Assembly: GCF_027620315.1 (NCBI RefSeq)
Contig: NZ_JAPNNL010000011.1
Span: forward strand, 1 to 64,000
DNA: 64,000 bases
From: Nonomuraea corallina
GTDB taxonomy: Bacteria > Actinomycetota > Actinomycetes > Streptosporangiales > Streptosporangiaceae
Direction: 5' to 3'
Part shown: positions 1-9,128 of the stretch, piece after piece
How the letters are laid out: each line of letters starts with the position of its first letter
How positions within the stretch are numbered: position 1 is the first letter of the stretch
Position numbers and translations under genes: made by a program
Notes under the pieces: generated by a model
Told to the model about the DNA's origin: nothing
What the model saw: only the letters and a program-made list of their open reading frames with translations
Databases searched by the model: none

Positions 1-1415
1 CGCTGGTCTACCTCATGCTGACCGGCGCCCACACCCACGCGTTCTCCCTGCATCCCGAGCACATGCTGCGCCAGGTGCGCGACGAACCGCCGCTGCCGTT
101 CTCCGCGCAGGGTCCGGCGCGCCTGCCGGCGACCGAGCGCGTCCTGCGCCGCGCCCTGTCGAAGGACCCGGACGACCGCTACCCCTCGCTCGCCGGCCTG
201 CTGCGGTCGCTGCGGGCCGCCGCGGCCTCCGACAGGGCGGCGGCGCCCGTGGCGAGGCCGGGCGGGGGCGGGAAGCTGCTCGACCGCGTGCTCTCCCGGC
301 TCGACGTGCCCGGCCCGCTGTTCGACGCCCCTCTTGAGCCGCCGACGGCGTCCGTCACGAACGGCGCCGCCGGCTTCGCCTACGCCCTGCTGCGGATCGC
401 CCAGAGGCGCGGTGACGGGCACCTGCTCGCGCTCGCCGACGCCTGGGCGGTGAGAGCCGCGGCGGCGGGCGAGGAGGCGTTCGTCAACGAGAGCCTCGGC
501 ATCGTCCCCGCCCTCACCGGCGGCGCCTCGCTCTACCACCAGGTCAGCGGCGTCCACTGCGTGCGGGCTCTCATCGCCCGGGCGCGCGGCGACGCGGGGT
601 CGCGGGACGCCGCGCTGGAAGCGTTCCTGCGCGCGGCGTCCGCTCCCTGCCCCGAGCTCGACGTCGCCTTCGGCCGGTCAGGGCTGCTGCTCGGCTGCGC
701 GACCCTGCTGGAAGAGTGCGCCGGCTCCCCTTTGGACGGCGGGCTGCGGTCCCTGGGGGCGCGTCTCAGCGACTCGGTACGGTCCGAACTCGCCTGCGCT
801 CCACCCATCGCGCACGGTCAGCGGCTCCGGGCCCTGGGCGCCGCCCACGGCTGGGCAGGCTGCCTGTTCGCCCTCCTGCGCTGGGCGCGGGCGTCCTCCA
901 CGCCACTCGCCGGAGAGGTCCCCGGCCTCCTCGACCAGCTGGGGGCGCTCGCCCACCCGGCGGGCCGCGGCCTGCTCTGGCCCTTCAGGGCGGGCGGCCC
1001 CCGGCCGGACCCGCTCATGGGAGCGAGCTGGTGCAACGGCGGCACCGGGCTGGTGCCCCTGTGGTGGCTGGCCCGCACGCTCACCGGCGAGCCCCGGTAC
1101 GAGGAATGGGCCCGGGGGGCGGCGTGGGCCGCCTGCGAGGCGCCGCTGCCGGGACCCGCCGACCTGTGCTGCGGTCTCGCCGGTCGCGCGTACGCGCTGC
1201 TCGGTCAGCACGCCATGACCGGGGACGCGCTCTGGCTGGCTCGCGCCGAGACGCTCGCCGCGCACGCGGCGACGCGGGTGCTCGAAGCCGCGCAGCGGCC
1301 CGACAGCCTCCACAAGGGCGAGATCGGGGTGGCCTTGCTGATCGGCGAGCTGGACACGCCGCACGCCGCACGCATGCCCTTCTACGAGGGGGAAGGCTCG
1401 CCTCCGCCGAGGTGA
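1..1415 (+). CDS. Protein kinase-LanC-like fusion, 5' truncated by window edge
   Basis: The reading frame is already open at the window edge, so the N-terminus is missing. The first visible residues (LVYLMLTG, then a region ending in LSKDPDDRYPS) match the C-terminal lobe of a Ser/Thr kinase, with the usual alpha-F and final Arg-containing segment. A LanC-like alpha-toroid follows. Its zinc and catalytic motifs are visible: GAAHGWAG (active-site His), SWCNGG (first Cys ligand) and LCCGLAG (second and third ligands). In most LanC proteins the last motif is CHG; CCG gives a Cys-Cys-Cys site, as known for ProcM. Kinase-LanC fusions act in class III/IV lanthipeptide maturation, but stand-alone LanC-like kinases of unknown role are also common. 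No precursor peptide is visible downstream. Confidence 0.75.
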   Translation, partial: LVYLMLTGAHTHAFSLHPEHMLRQVRDEPPLPFSAQGPARLPATERVLRRALSKDPDDRYPSLAGLLRSLRAAAASDRAAAPVARPGGGGKLLDRVLSRLDVPGPLFDAPLEPPTASVTNGAAGFAYALLRIAQRRGDGHLLALADAWAVRAAAAGEEAFVNESLGIVPALTGGASLYHQVSGVHCVRALIARARGDAGSRDAALEAFLRAASAPCPELDVAFGRSGLLLGCATLLEECAGSPLDGGLRSLGARLSDSVRSELACAPPIAHGQRLRALGAAHGWAGCLFALLRWARASSTPLAGEVPGLLDQLGALAHPAGRGLLWPFRAGGPRPDPLMGASWCNGGTGLVPLWWLARTLTGEPRYEEWARGAAWAACEAPLPGPADLCCGLAGRAYALLGQHAMTGDALWLARAETLAAHAATRVLEAAQRPDSLHKGEIGVALLIGELDTPHAARMPFYEGEGSPPPR

Positions 1416-1480
1416 CGGGCGGTCAGCCGGCGGGCCGGCTCCGACGCCGTGCCACAGCGCTTGTCCCGTCATGCCGCCCG

Positions 1481-1512
1481 GCCGCCCTCACCGGGCCCGC
1501 GGCGGCGTTTTT
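1481..1512 (+). terminator. Candidate intrinsic terminator after the LanC-like gene
   Basis: A six-bp GC stem (GCCGCC at 1481-1486 pairing with GGCGGC at 1501-1506) is followed directly by GTTTTT. It lies 66 bases after the LanC-like stop codon and before the next promoter. The 14-base loop is long, so strength is uncertain. Confidence 0.4.
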
Positions 1513-1515
1513 CCC

Positions 1516-1539
1516 GGGTGGATCGGTTCTCTTGGGTAG
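1516..1539 (+). promoter_or_regulatory. Candidate stress-sigma (SigB-type) promoter of the GAF-ANTAR gene
   Basis: GGGT at 1516-1519 and GGGTAG at 1534-1539 are separated by 14 bases. This fits the actinomycete SigB-group pattern GNNT-N14-16-GGGTAY except at the last base. It lies 29 bases before the start codon at 1568. The stress-signalling neighbours make it plausible; there is no experimental support. Confidence 0.35.
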
Positions 1540-1567
1540 GGGACAACGTGAAGGGAGGCGGTACGGG

Positions 1568-2362
1568 ATGCCGGACGACAGCGAACACAGGGGGGAGCGC
1601 GGGCAGCCGTCCGCGGACTACCGGGGTCAGGCGTCCGCCGACCGGCTGGCCGTCAAGCTGAGCGAGCTCGCCCGCCATCTGCGGGAGGGCGCCGGGGTGC
1701 AGGAGACGCTGGACGCCATCGTACGGGCTGGGGTCGACACGATCGCGGGCGCGGAGCACGCGGGGGTGACCGTCGTACGGCGGCGCAGAACGGTGGAGAC
1801 CAAGGCCTCCACCGACGAGGTGGTCCGGGAGGCCGACCGGGCCCAGTACGAGACCGGCCAGGGCCCCTGCCTGGACGCCATCTATCTGGAGCGCACGGTG
1901 CGGGTGTCCGACATGAGCGCCGAGCGTCGCTGGCCCGCGTTCGTCGAGAGGGCGCGGGGTCTCGGCGTGGCGAGCATGCTGTCGTTCCAGCTGTACGTCC
2001 ACGAGGACAACCTCGGCGCGCTCAACCTCTACGCCGGCCGCCCGGACGCCTTCGGCGACGAGTCCGAGCACGTGGGCCTGCTGTTCGCCGCGCACGCCGC
2101 GGTCGCCATGTCCGGCGCCCAGCAGGAGGAGCACCTGAGCCGGGCCGTCGCCATGCGTGACCTCATCGGCCAGGCCAAGGGCATCCTCATGGAGCGTCAC
2201 CGGCTCACCGCCGACCAGGCGTTCACGTTACTGGTCAGCGCGAGCCAGGAGACCAACACCAGGCTGGCCGACATCGCCCGGCATCTGGTGCACACCGGGG
2301 AACTGGCGGGGCGCCGGATCGGTCAGCCGCTGGGCGACGCGGCGCGCGGCGAGGGCACGTAG
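1568..2362 (+). CDS. GAF-ANTAR transcription antitermination regulator
   Basis: This 264-residue protein has a GAF domain at about residues 25-165 and a C-terminal ANTAR domain at about 190-245 (AVAMRDLIGQAKGILMERH is the characteristic first helix). ANTAR domains bind paired hairpins in nascent RNA and prevent termination; the GAF part would sense a ligand or redox cue. The ATG at 1568 was chosen because AAGGGAGG sits ten bases upstream and the GAF domain follows directly. The frame is open far upstream, but that extension lacks domain character. The gene ends 40 bases inside the 3' end of the convergent STAS gene. It probably belongs to the same stress regulon as the STAS and SpoIIE-type genes. 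Confidence 0.85.
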   Translation: MPDDSEHRGERGQPSADYRGQASADRLAVKLSELARHLREGAGVQETLDAIVRAGVDTIAGAEHAGVTVVRRRRTVETKASTDEVVREADRAQYETGQGPCLDAIYLERTVRVSDMSAERRWPAFVERARGLGVASMLSFQLYVHEDNLGALNLYAGRPDAFGDESEHVGLLFAAHAAVAMSGAQQEEHLSRAVAMRDLIGQAKGILMERHRLTADQAFTLLVSASQETNTRLADIARHLVHTGELAGRRIGQPLGDAARGEGT

Positions 2363-2745
2363 GAGGACGGGAGACCGGACCATTCCAGCAGCCCCACGAT
2401 GTCCAGGACGCGGCGGACGATCCGGCTGGCGTCGACGACGGTGAGCCGGCAGCCCAGCCGCTCGGTGTCCTGCCGGCTCACCAGCAGGGTGCTGACCCCG
2501 CGCGCGTCGAAGAAGACGACGGCGGACAGGTCGAGCTCGATGCGGGCGGGCTGGTGACGGCGCAGGCCGTCGACGACGGCGTGCCGCAGGGCGGCGACGG
2601 TGAGGGTCTCGATCTCTCCGCGGGCTCTGATCGTGAGGGTTCCCGGCTTCGCGCCGGGGGTCGTGGTGATCGACAGTCGCGAGAAGGCCGTCGAGGGGGG
2701 AAGGGCGAACAGGTCGGGATCGATGTCCAGCTCCGATGTAGGCAT
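2323..2745 (-). CDS. STAS-domain anti-sigma factor antagonist, phospho-site lost
   Basis: A 140-residue protein with a single STAS domain (about residues 35-125), as in SpoIIAA/RsbV-type antagonists that release sigma factors from RsbW-like kinases. The segment that normally reads D-S-S-G, holding the phosphorylated Ser, here reads FFDARGVSTLL, so both serines are replaced (Ala, Arg). Control by phosphorylation at that site is therefore not possible. It may be a constitutive antagonist or a structural decoy. The SpoIIE-type phosphatase gene lies next upstream on the same strand. The last 40 bases overlap the convergent GAF-ANTAR gene. Confidence 0.75.
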   Translation of the reverse strand: MPTSELDIDPDLFALPPSTAFSRLSITTTPGAKPGTLTIRARGEIETLTVAALRHAVVDGLRRHQPARIELDLSAVVFFDARGVSTLLVSRQDTERLGCRLTVVDASRIVRRVLDIVGLLEWSGLPSSYVPSPRAASPSG

Positions 2746-2909
2746 CGGGCGCGTTCCCTCACTGCTGAAGGCCGGGACCGATTCCCTTCACTCTATCCTC
2801 TGTCCCGTCCACTAAACCCCATCCACCGATCTCGTCCGCCGATCTCGTCCGCCGAAACGCCGGTCCGCGTGCCGACCGGCGGTCGCGGTGCGGGCAGGGG
2901 CCGGGGACG

Positions 2910-4136
2910 TCACAGGGTGAGGCTCCGGTGCCGCTGGCCGCACCACTCGACCGTCAGCACGGTGGCGTCGTCCTGGAGCAGCCCGCGATGGTATTCGAGG
3001 AGGTTCTGGATGAGCCGGCGCAGCGTCTCCGGGGCCGACACGCCGTCCGCCTCGCGGCGGACCACGAAGTCGATGAAGCGCTCCAGCCCGAAAGCCTCCC
3101 CGTCCGGGCTCGGCGCGTCGACCACGCCGTCGGTGTAGAAGAGCAGCCGGTCCCCCGGTTCGAGCCGGTGGCTCAGCAGGCCGGTGCCGATCGGGAGCCT
3201 GATCCCCATCGGGGGATCGGGTTTGCTGTCCAGAGCGGTGACCCGCCGGCCGTTGCGGATCAGCAGCGGCGGGGGGTGACCTCGGTTGACCCAGGTCAGC
3301 CGGCCCGTCCGCAGGTCGAGAGCGGCCAGGAGGGCGGTGACGAAGCGCCCGGTGAAGTGATCGGCGATCGCCGCGTCGATGGCCTCGCTCGTCGCGGGCA
3401 GGTCGTCGCCCTTGCGGCGGCTGTTGCGGCAGGCGCCCACGGCGATGGTGGCGGTCAGCCCCGCGGAGGTGTCGTGTCCCATCGCGTCGAAGATCGACAC
3501 GTACAGGGTGTCGCCGTCGACGGCGAAGTCGTAGGCGTCGCCGCCCACCTCGTAGGCGGGCTCCAGCGCGGCGCTGACCACCACCCTGTCGTTGGCCATG
3601 GTCCCCGGGGGAAGCAGGTTCCACAGCACCTCGGCCGACAGGCTCATCGGCCGGACCCGTACCGCCCGGGCGTGGGAGTCGCTGTGCGGACGCTTGCTGA
3701 CCACGAGCAGCGCCACCAGGGACGCCAGGGACGCCATCCGCCTGGCGAGCGGTTCCGCGGCCCGCGTGCCGGGCGTCACGTCCACGCCGAGCACCCCCAC
3801 CCGCTCGGTGCCGTCCAGCAGCGGCACCCACCATCGCGTCCCCTCACCGGCCGCCGCGCCGCTCGCGCGCCGGGCGCGGACGATCTCCACGTCGCGGAAG
3901 GCGCGCCCCGGCACGGTGCCGTCGATGCGGATCAGCTTCGGCGGCTCGCCGTGCGCGTCACCCTGTCCCGGCAGCGGTACGAGGTGCTGCTGCTGAAGAT
4001 CGGTGACGTAGACGACGGTCTGCCCGAACCCCGCCTGCCGCGCGTGCTCGGCGATCCGGGCCGGCAGTTCCTCCATCACGGACAGATGGTTGACCTCCAG
4101 CAGGCCACCCAGCATTCCGTCGTCATCGCTCTTCAC
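2910..4136 (-). CDS. GAF-SpoIIE-type PP2C phosphatase
   Basis: About 408 residues: an N-terminal GAF-like sensor (about 30-150) followed by a SpoIIE/RsbU-type PP2C phosphatase domain (about 175-400). Metal-binding signatures visible are GGDAYDFA, FDAMGHDTSAG and FYTDGVVDA, so it should be active. The family dephosphorylates STAS antagonists and so activates alternative sigma factors; the two STAS proteins in this window (2323 and 18001) both lack the usual phospho-Ser, so the substrate is probably encoded elsewhere. The GTG at 4136 was chosen because GGGAAGG precedes it. The frame is open to 4514, but that stretch is low-complexity and would overlap the next gene. Confidence 0.8.
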   Translation of the reverse strand: MKSDDDGMLGGLLEVNHLSVMEELPARIAEHARQAGFGQTVVYVTDLQQQHLVPLPGQGDAHGEPPKLIRIDGTVPGRAFRDVEIVRARRASGAAAGEGTRWWVPLLDGTERVGVLGVDVTPGTRAAEPLARRMASLASLVALLVVSKRPHSDSHARAVRVRPMSLSAEVLWNLLPPGTMANDRVVVSAALEPAYEVGGDAYDFAVDGDTLYVSIFDAMGHDTSAGLTATIAVGACRNSRRKGDDLPATSEAIDAAIADHFTGRFVTALLAALDLRTGRLTWVNRGHPPPLLIRNGRRVTALDSKPDPPMGIRLPIGTGLLSHRLEPGDRLLFYTDGVVDAPSPDGEAFGLERFIDFVVRREADGVSAPETLRRLIQNLLEYHRGLLQDDATVLTVEWCGQRHRSLTL

Positions 4137-4365
4137 CACGCACGCCTTCCCGAGGTTTACCCGCCATCCACCGTAGACGGTCACCCGGGCCGTCCCGGCT
4201 CCGCACCGAGGGAGGCGCGGAACGCTCCCGCGAAGCGTACGGGCGAGCGGCGCCGCGGCGGGCCAGGATCCGAGTGCCGGGCGGAAGGACCGGCTCACCA
4301 AGTTTTCGGACAGCGGGGGCGTACGGGAGGGGACGACGGCGGCCGGCCCGGGGAGTCTTGGCCGC

Positions 4366-4929
4366 ATGATCGAGAAGCCGACGCTCCCCCGCCCGCTGCC
4401 TTCCGTCGTCCATCGCTGGCCGACCCTGCTCGGGCTCGTCTTCGCCGCCGTGAGCCTCGCAGGCGGGGGCGACGGCCGCGGATCGGCGTTCGTCGTCTTC
4501 GCGGCCGCGTTCATCTACCTGGCCGCGGCCGTGCTCGACAGGCCGGGCTCGGCCTGGGTGCTGTTCGCCGTCTCCCTGGTGGCGTGGCCGGTGCTGAACC
4601 TGCTCCCGGCCGAGCCCTGGCCGGGGCTGGTCGGCGGCGCGGTCACCCTGATCCTGCTCGGGCTGGCGGGGGGCCTGCCGCGCAAGCCGGCGCTGATCGC
4701 GCTGCAGGTGCCGGCCATGGCGGTCTTCGGCGGGGCGGCCGTGCTGGCGCTGTCCCTGCCCGCGCAGGCCGGCGGTCTGCTGGTCGCGGCGGCGCTGATC
4801 GGGCACGCCGCGCAGGATCTGCTGGTGCTGCGGGCCAGGCAGGTGGTGGCGGTGTCGATGGCCGAGTTCTGCCTGGTCCTCGATCTGGTGCTGGGGCTGG
4901 GCCTCGTGGTGCTGGCCCTGTGGGCCTGA
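4366..4929 (+). CDS. Small polytopic membrane protein of unknown function
   Basis: A 187-residue, very hydrophobic protein with about six predicted membrane segments in closely spaced pairs (near residues 18-35, 40-57, 62-78, 85-103, 110-145 and 160-186). I see no catalytic motif and do not recognise the family. The start ATG at 4366 follows a purine-rich GGGGAG. It is divergent from the GAF-SpoIIE gene with about 230 bases between them. Codon use (G/C in third positions) supports it being a real gene. Confidence 0.6.
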   Translation: MIEKPTLPRPLPSVVHRWPTLLGLVFAAVSLAGGGDGRGSAFVVFAAAFIYLAAAVLDRPGSAWVLFAVSLVAWPVLNLLPAEPWPGLVGGAVTLILLGLAGGLPRKPALIALQVPAMAVFGGAAVLALSLPAQAGGLLVAAALIGHAAQDLLVLRARQVVAVSMAEFCLVLDLVLGLGLVVLALWA

Positions 4930-5095
4930 CACCGGGGACGCGCGCCCGGCGGACGTCCCGGCCGGGAGGTGACGCGGTGGCCGTGCGGAGTGTGGCCGTG
5001 CGGAGTGGAGTGACGGGTCGCGCCTCAACCGGCAAATCGATATAAGTAGGACGGTCTGGCTCTAATCACGATCATTCAGCATCGTCAGGAGAAGC

Positions 5096-6523
5096 ATGCC
5101 CCCCCGCACCCGGCTGGCACCCGCCGCCCTCGCCCTCGCCTTGATCGTCACCGGCGTGATCTCCCAGCCGGCCTCGGCCGCCACGGCCGCCACGGCCGCA
5201 CCCGCGGCCGCCACGACCACCGCCGACCCGCTGCTGGACAAGCTCACCGCCATCCCCGGCCTGACCGTCGTCTCCGAGACCCGGCCGAGCGGCATGCGCT
5301 TCTTCGTCCTCACCCTCGCCCAGCCGGTGGACCACCGCCGCCCCCACAAGGGCACGTTCCAGCAGCGCTTCACCCTGCTGCACCGGTCCGACGACGCCCC
5401 CGTGGTGCTCTACACCGGCGGCTACGGCCTGCCCGTCAACCCGACCGCCTCCCAGACCGAGCCGACGCGGCTGCTCGGCGCCAACCAGGTCTCGGTCGAG
5501 CACCGGTTCTTTCGCACCTCGCGGCCGGACCCGGCCGACTGGAGCAAGCTCGACATCTGGCAGGAGGCCAGCGACGAGCACCGCATCGTCCAGGCGCTCA
5601 AGACCGTCTACAGCGGCAAGTGGATCCAGACCGGCGCCAGCAAGGGCGGCATGACCTCCGTCTACCACCGCCGCTTCTACCCCGGCGACGTGGACGGCGT
5701 GGTCGCCTACGTCGCGCCGAACGACCGGGTCAACCCGGCCGACCGCGCCTACGACGCGTTCTTCGAGCAGGTGGGCGACGCCGACTGCCGGGCCGCGCTG
5801 GAGGGCGTCCAGAAGGAGGCGCTCAAGCGGCGCGACAGGCTGGTGGCCAGGTTCGAGGACGAGGCCGCGCGCAACGGCTACACCTTCACCCAGTCGCTCG
5901 GCAGCGCCGACCGGTCGTTCGAGATGACCGTGCTGGACGCGGTGTGGGCCTTCTGGCAGTACTCCGACGTGAGCCAGTGCACGAGCGTGCCGCCCGCCAC
6001 GGCCACCGACGACGAGATCTACGACTGGATCGACTCGGTCGCCGGCTTCTCGTTCTACACCGACCAGGGCATCGCCTACTACGTCCCGTACTACTACCAG
6101 GCCGCCACCCAGCTCGGCTGGCCCGCGCTGAAGTTCGGCCACCTGCGCGGCCTGATCCGTTACCCCGGGCTCTACCAGCCCAACTCGGTCATCCCCAGGG
6201 AACTGCGCTCCCACCACGACCCGCGTCCGATGCTGGACGTCGACCACTGGGTGCGCAAGCAGTCGAGCCGGATGATGTTCGTCTACGGCGAGAACGACCC
6301 GTGGAGCGCGGAGCGGTTCACGCCGAGTCGTAACGACTCCTACGTGTACGTCGCGCCGGGGGCCAACCACGGGGCGAACATCTCCCGCCTGCCGGAGGCC
6401 GAGCGCCAGGCGGCCACCGCGACCCTGCTGCGCTGGGCCGGGGTGACGGGCGCCCAGGCGACCCAGCGCGTCGCGGCCGACATCCCCGACGACGACATGC
6501 TCCCCGACCGTCACACCCGCTGA
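5096..6523 (+). CDS. Secreted S37-family (PS-10) tripeptidyl aminopeptidase
   Basis: A 475-residue exported peptidase. An N-terminal signal peptide (Arg, hydrophobic stretch, cleavage around ASA at residues 26-28) is followed by an Ala/Thr-rich linker. The alpha/beta-hydrolase core shows the nucleophile elbow GASKGGMTS, an Asp in YGENDPWS and the His in GANHGAN. The family, known from Streptomyces, releases tripeptides from protein N-termini outside the cell. AGGAG five bases before the ATG fixes the start. It is convergent with the ABC permease genes, with a hairpin between. A promoter is likely in the A/T-rich 5040-5090 stretch, but I cannot choose its elements. Confidence 0.85.
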   Translation: MPPRTRLAPAALALALIVTGVISQPASAATAATAAPAAATTTADPLLDKLTAIPGLTVVSETRPSGMRFFVLTLAQPVDHRRPHKGTFQQRFTLLHRSDDAPVVLYTGGYGLPVNPTASQTEPTRLLGANQVSVEHRFFRTSRPDPADWSKLDIWQEASDEHRIVQALKTVYSGKWIQTGASKGGMTSVYHRRFYPGDVDGVVAYVAPNDRVNPADRAYDAFFEQVGDADCRAALEGVQKEALKRRDRLVARFEDEAARNGYTFTQSLGSADRSFEMTVLDAVWAFWQYSDVSQCTSVPPATATDDEIYDWIDSVAGFSFYTDQGIAYYVPYYYQAATQLGWPALKFGHLRGLIRYPGLYQPNSVIPRELRSHHDPRPMLDVDHWVRKQSSRMMFVYGENDPWSAERFTPSRNDSYVYVAPGANHGANISRLPEAERQAATATLLRWAGVTGAQATQRVAADIPDDDMLPDRHTR

Positions 6524-6530
6524 CCCGCGC

Positions 6531-6564
6531 GGTGGGGGGCCGGGTTCAGGCCCTGTCCCCCACC
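6531..6564. terminator. Candidate bidirectional hairpin between convergent genes
   Basis: GGTGGGGG at 6531-6538 pairs with CCCCCACC at 6557-6564, with a smaller inner GGCC/GGCC pair. It lies between the peptidase stop and the end of the permease gene. There is no U-tract, as is common in high-GC actinomycetes. Confidence 0.35.
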
Positions 6565-9128
6565 CGCAGGACGGCGCCGAGGTCGCGCCGGCGGACGGCG
6601 GCCTGGTGTGCGTGCGCGCAGGCCAGCGCGCACAGGACCAGCCCGGCCGTCAGCGCCACAGGCGTGAGCGGGCTCGGTGAGAAGTCGCCGACGGGCAGGC
6701 CGCCGGCGTAGGAGGACATGTCCACGCCCGGCCCCAGAGCGGCGGGCAGCCCCAGGCCCAGAGCCAGGCCCGCCAGCGCCGTGATGACGGTCAGGGGCAG
6801 CGACTCCAGCAGGGTCAGCCGTACGGCCTGCCGGTCGGACAGCCCGAGCGTGCGCAGCAGCGACACCGTCCTGGCCCGCTCGGGCGCCCCGACGACCAGG
6901 GACAGGGCGATCGCGACCAGCGCGTACAGGCCGAGCGCCACCGTCACCACGAGCAGCGTCGTGCGGACGGTGCCGGTGAGCGGGTCGGCCCGGATGGCGG
7001 CCAGGGCCTGCTCCTGGGTCTCCACGGTGGCCGACGGGACCAGCCGCGCCAGGTCGGCGGGCGCGACGTCGCCCTTGATCAGCAGGGTGTTCGCGGCGGG
7101 CCAGGGCAGCGCCTCCCGGGGCATGAGGAGGAACTGCCCGCCGGGGTCGAATCCCGGCAGCGAGTCGATCAGGCCCTGCGTGGTCAGCTTCGCCGGAGCG
7201 AGCCACATGATCTCGAAGGTGCCCCGCTCTCCCAGGGCGGGCGAGAGCAGCGCGGAGGCGCTCCCCGACAGCGCGGGCAGGTCGACGGGCGCGTCGCCGA
7301 CGACCTGCCGCCACTGCTCCAGTTCCACCGCGATGGCCAGGGGCCGCTCCCCCGTCGCCGTGATCTGCGCCCGTCCCGTGAGCGCGAGCGCCACCTGATC
7401 GACCCCGGGGGCGTCGCGTACCCGGGCGATGGCGTCGGCGGGGATGTCCACGTCCGACGTCAGCTTGATCGGCGCGCCCACCTTCTGCCAGGAGGCGGCC
7501 CGCTGCGTGGCGGCGATCCCCTCCGCGATCGTCGCGGCGAACACCGACACGCTCAGCGCCGGCAGCAGGATCAGCACCGGCAGCGCGCCGGTGGAGCGCG
7601 CCCTGGCCGCCCTCGTCAGTCCCAGGAACGGCACGGCCGCCCGGCCGCCCCGCGTCAGCCGGACGAGCAGCCGCAGCGGGTACGGGTAGCAGCGCATGGT
7701 GATCAGCGCGGCCGCGACCGTGAGCAGGACGGGGATCAGCAGCAGGAACGGGTCCTGCCCCGCGTCGCCGGACAGCCCCCGGGCCCGCAGCAGGTACACC
7801 CCGGCCAGGGCGAGCACGACGGCCAGCGCCTCCGCCGTCACCCGCCGCGCCGACGGCCGGGCGGCCACCAGGTCGTCGCGGCGTTCCGGCAGCGGCGTGC
7901 GATGGGCGCGCACCACCCGGGTCACGGCGTAGGCCACGGCGACGACGACCACCAGCGCCGGCCCGGCATGGACGACCGGCGACACGGGACCCGGCAGGAG
8001 GAACGCCAGCGCGTACCCCGCCAGAGCGGCCGGCCCGACCGCGACCGCGGTCAGCGCGGCCCCGGCCGCGGCCACCTGCCGCAGCGATCCGCCGCGCGCC
8101 CGGGCCACGGCCAGGGTGTGCTCCATCCGGTCGGTCAGCAGCCGCACCCCCAGCGCGATCACGCCGAGCGCGACCGCGAGCAGCCCGCCGAGGGTCAGGT
8201 ACATCACCGTCCGCGCGGCCGACAGCGCGCCCTGGAAGTCGCCGAGCAGCGGGGGAAGCCCGGTGATCACTCGGTAGCTGGTGGTGCCGGTCCTCTCGAA
8301 CTCCGGCCACCGCTTGAACTCGGCGACGGCCGCGCCGACGTCCGGCACGTCCTGCGCGCTCACGGCCCGTTCGTCGAGGGGCAGGATCCAGCGGTAGGTC
8401 AGGTTGCGCCCGCTGCTCCTGAGCCCGGCCAGCCCTTCGTCGGACATCAGCGTCGTGGTGTGGAACTCCTCCGGCCCGAGCGGTGACACGACGTGGCTGA
8501 CGTGCAGGATGTCATGGTCGTGGCTCCACGCGCGGTCGCCCGGGTCCACGGCCCTGTAGACGCCGACGATCCGCACCACGGTGTGCGTGCTGTCGCCCAG
8601 CGCCCGGGTCTGGCCGACCCGCAGGCCCATCGCGCGCGTGGCCTCCTCGGCGACACCCACCTCGATCACCGGGACGGTCGTGCCCGCGACGCTGGTCGTG
8701 GACGGCGCGCCGGGCCGGCGGCCTGCTGTCCAGTCCACCCGGCGGTCGGCGTCGGACAGCCAGCCGAGATTGACGAACGTGGTGCCGCGGCTGCCGGTGA
8801 CAGGGGTGCTGACGGTCTTGGCGCTCATGTGGCCGCCGGGCCGGATCAGGGGACGCAGCGCCGCCGGCAGGAACCCGCGCCAGCGCCGGTCCGCGGCCTC
8901 GAACTGCGCGCGCTCGCGCAGCTCCCCCTCGCGCAGGGCCACCTCGCCGACCACCGTCAGGTCGGTCTCGACGGCGGGGGCCGCGACCAGCGCGCGGCGC
9001 AGCGCCTCGTCGAAGGACGCCTGCGTGGTACGGGGAATCCCGGACAGGAGCAGGCAGGCGGCCACGGTCAGCACGGCGAGCAGGGCCGCCGTGCCGGCGT
9101 GCGCCCGGGCGCCCAGAGGGATCCTCAC
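6546..9128 (-). CDS. FtsX-like ABC transporter permease (second of pair)
   Basis: An approximately 860-residue permease with the MacB/FtsX layout twice over: an N-terminal membrane helix (about residues 10-28), a large extracytoplasmic domain, then clusters of three to four helices, repeated in the C-terminal half. The GTG start overlaps the stop of the upstream permease gene (GTGA), so the two are translationally coupled and probably form one heterodimeric complex. No ATPase gene adjoins either one, which is unusual; a partner would have to come from elsewhere. Likely roles are lipid or lipoprotein handling or cell-wall hydrolase control. The substrate cannot be read from sequence. Confidence 0.75.
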   Translation of the reverse strand: MRIPLGARAHAGTAALLAVLTVAACLLLSGIPRTTQASFDEALRRALVAAPAVETDLTVVGEVALREGELRERAQFEAADRRWRGFLPAALRPLIRPGGHMSAKTVSTPVTGSRGTTFVNLGWLSDADRRVDWTAGRRPGAPSTTSVAGTTVPVIEVGVAEEATRAMGLRVGQTRALGDSTHTVVRIVGVYRAVDPGDRAWSHDHDILHVSHVVSPLGPEEFHTTTLMSDEGLAGLRSSGRNLTYRWILPLDERAVSAQDVPDVGAAVAEFKRWPEFERTGTTSYRVITGLPPLLGDFQGALSAARTVMYLTLGGLLAVALGVIALGVRLLTDRMEHTLAVARARGGSLRQVAAAGAALTAVAVGPAALAGYALAFLLPGPVSPVVHAGPALVVVVAVAYAVTRVVRAHRTPLPERRDDLVAARPSARRVTAEALAVVLALAGVYLLRARGLSGDAGQDPFLLLIPVLLTVAAALITMRCYPYPLRLLVRLTRGGRAAVPFLGLTRAARARSTGALPVLILLPALSVSVFAATIAEGIAATQRAASWQKVGAPIKLTSDVDIPADAIARVRDAPGVDQVALALTGRAQITATGERPLAIAVELEQWRQVVGDAPVDLPALSGSASALLSPALGERGTFEIMWLAPAKLTTQGLIDSLPGFDPGGQFLLMPREALPWPAANTLLIKGDVAPADLARLVPSATVETQEQALAAIRADPLTGTVRTTLLVVTVALGLYALVAIALSLVVGAPERARTVSLLRTLGLSDRQAVRLTLLESLPLTVITALAGLALGLGLPAALGPGVDMSSYAGGLPVGDFSPSPLTPVALTAGLVLCALACAHAHQAAVRRRDLGAVLRVGDRA

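Noticed and set aside
716-1567. A long frame running from inside the LanC-like gene into the GAF-ANTAR gene
   Set aside because: The upstream part is Arg/Pro/Ala-rich shadow coding of the LanC-like gene and crosses a terminator and promoter; the true start is the ATG at 1568.
2928-5045. A 705-residue frame opposite the GAF-SpoIIE gene
   Set aside because: It lacks any domain, is His/Arg/Gly-rich and mirrors real genes on the other strand.
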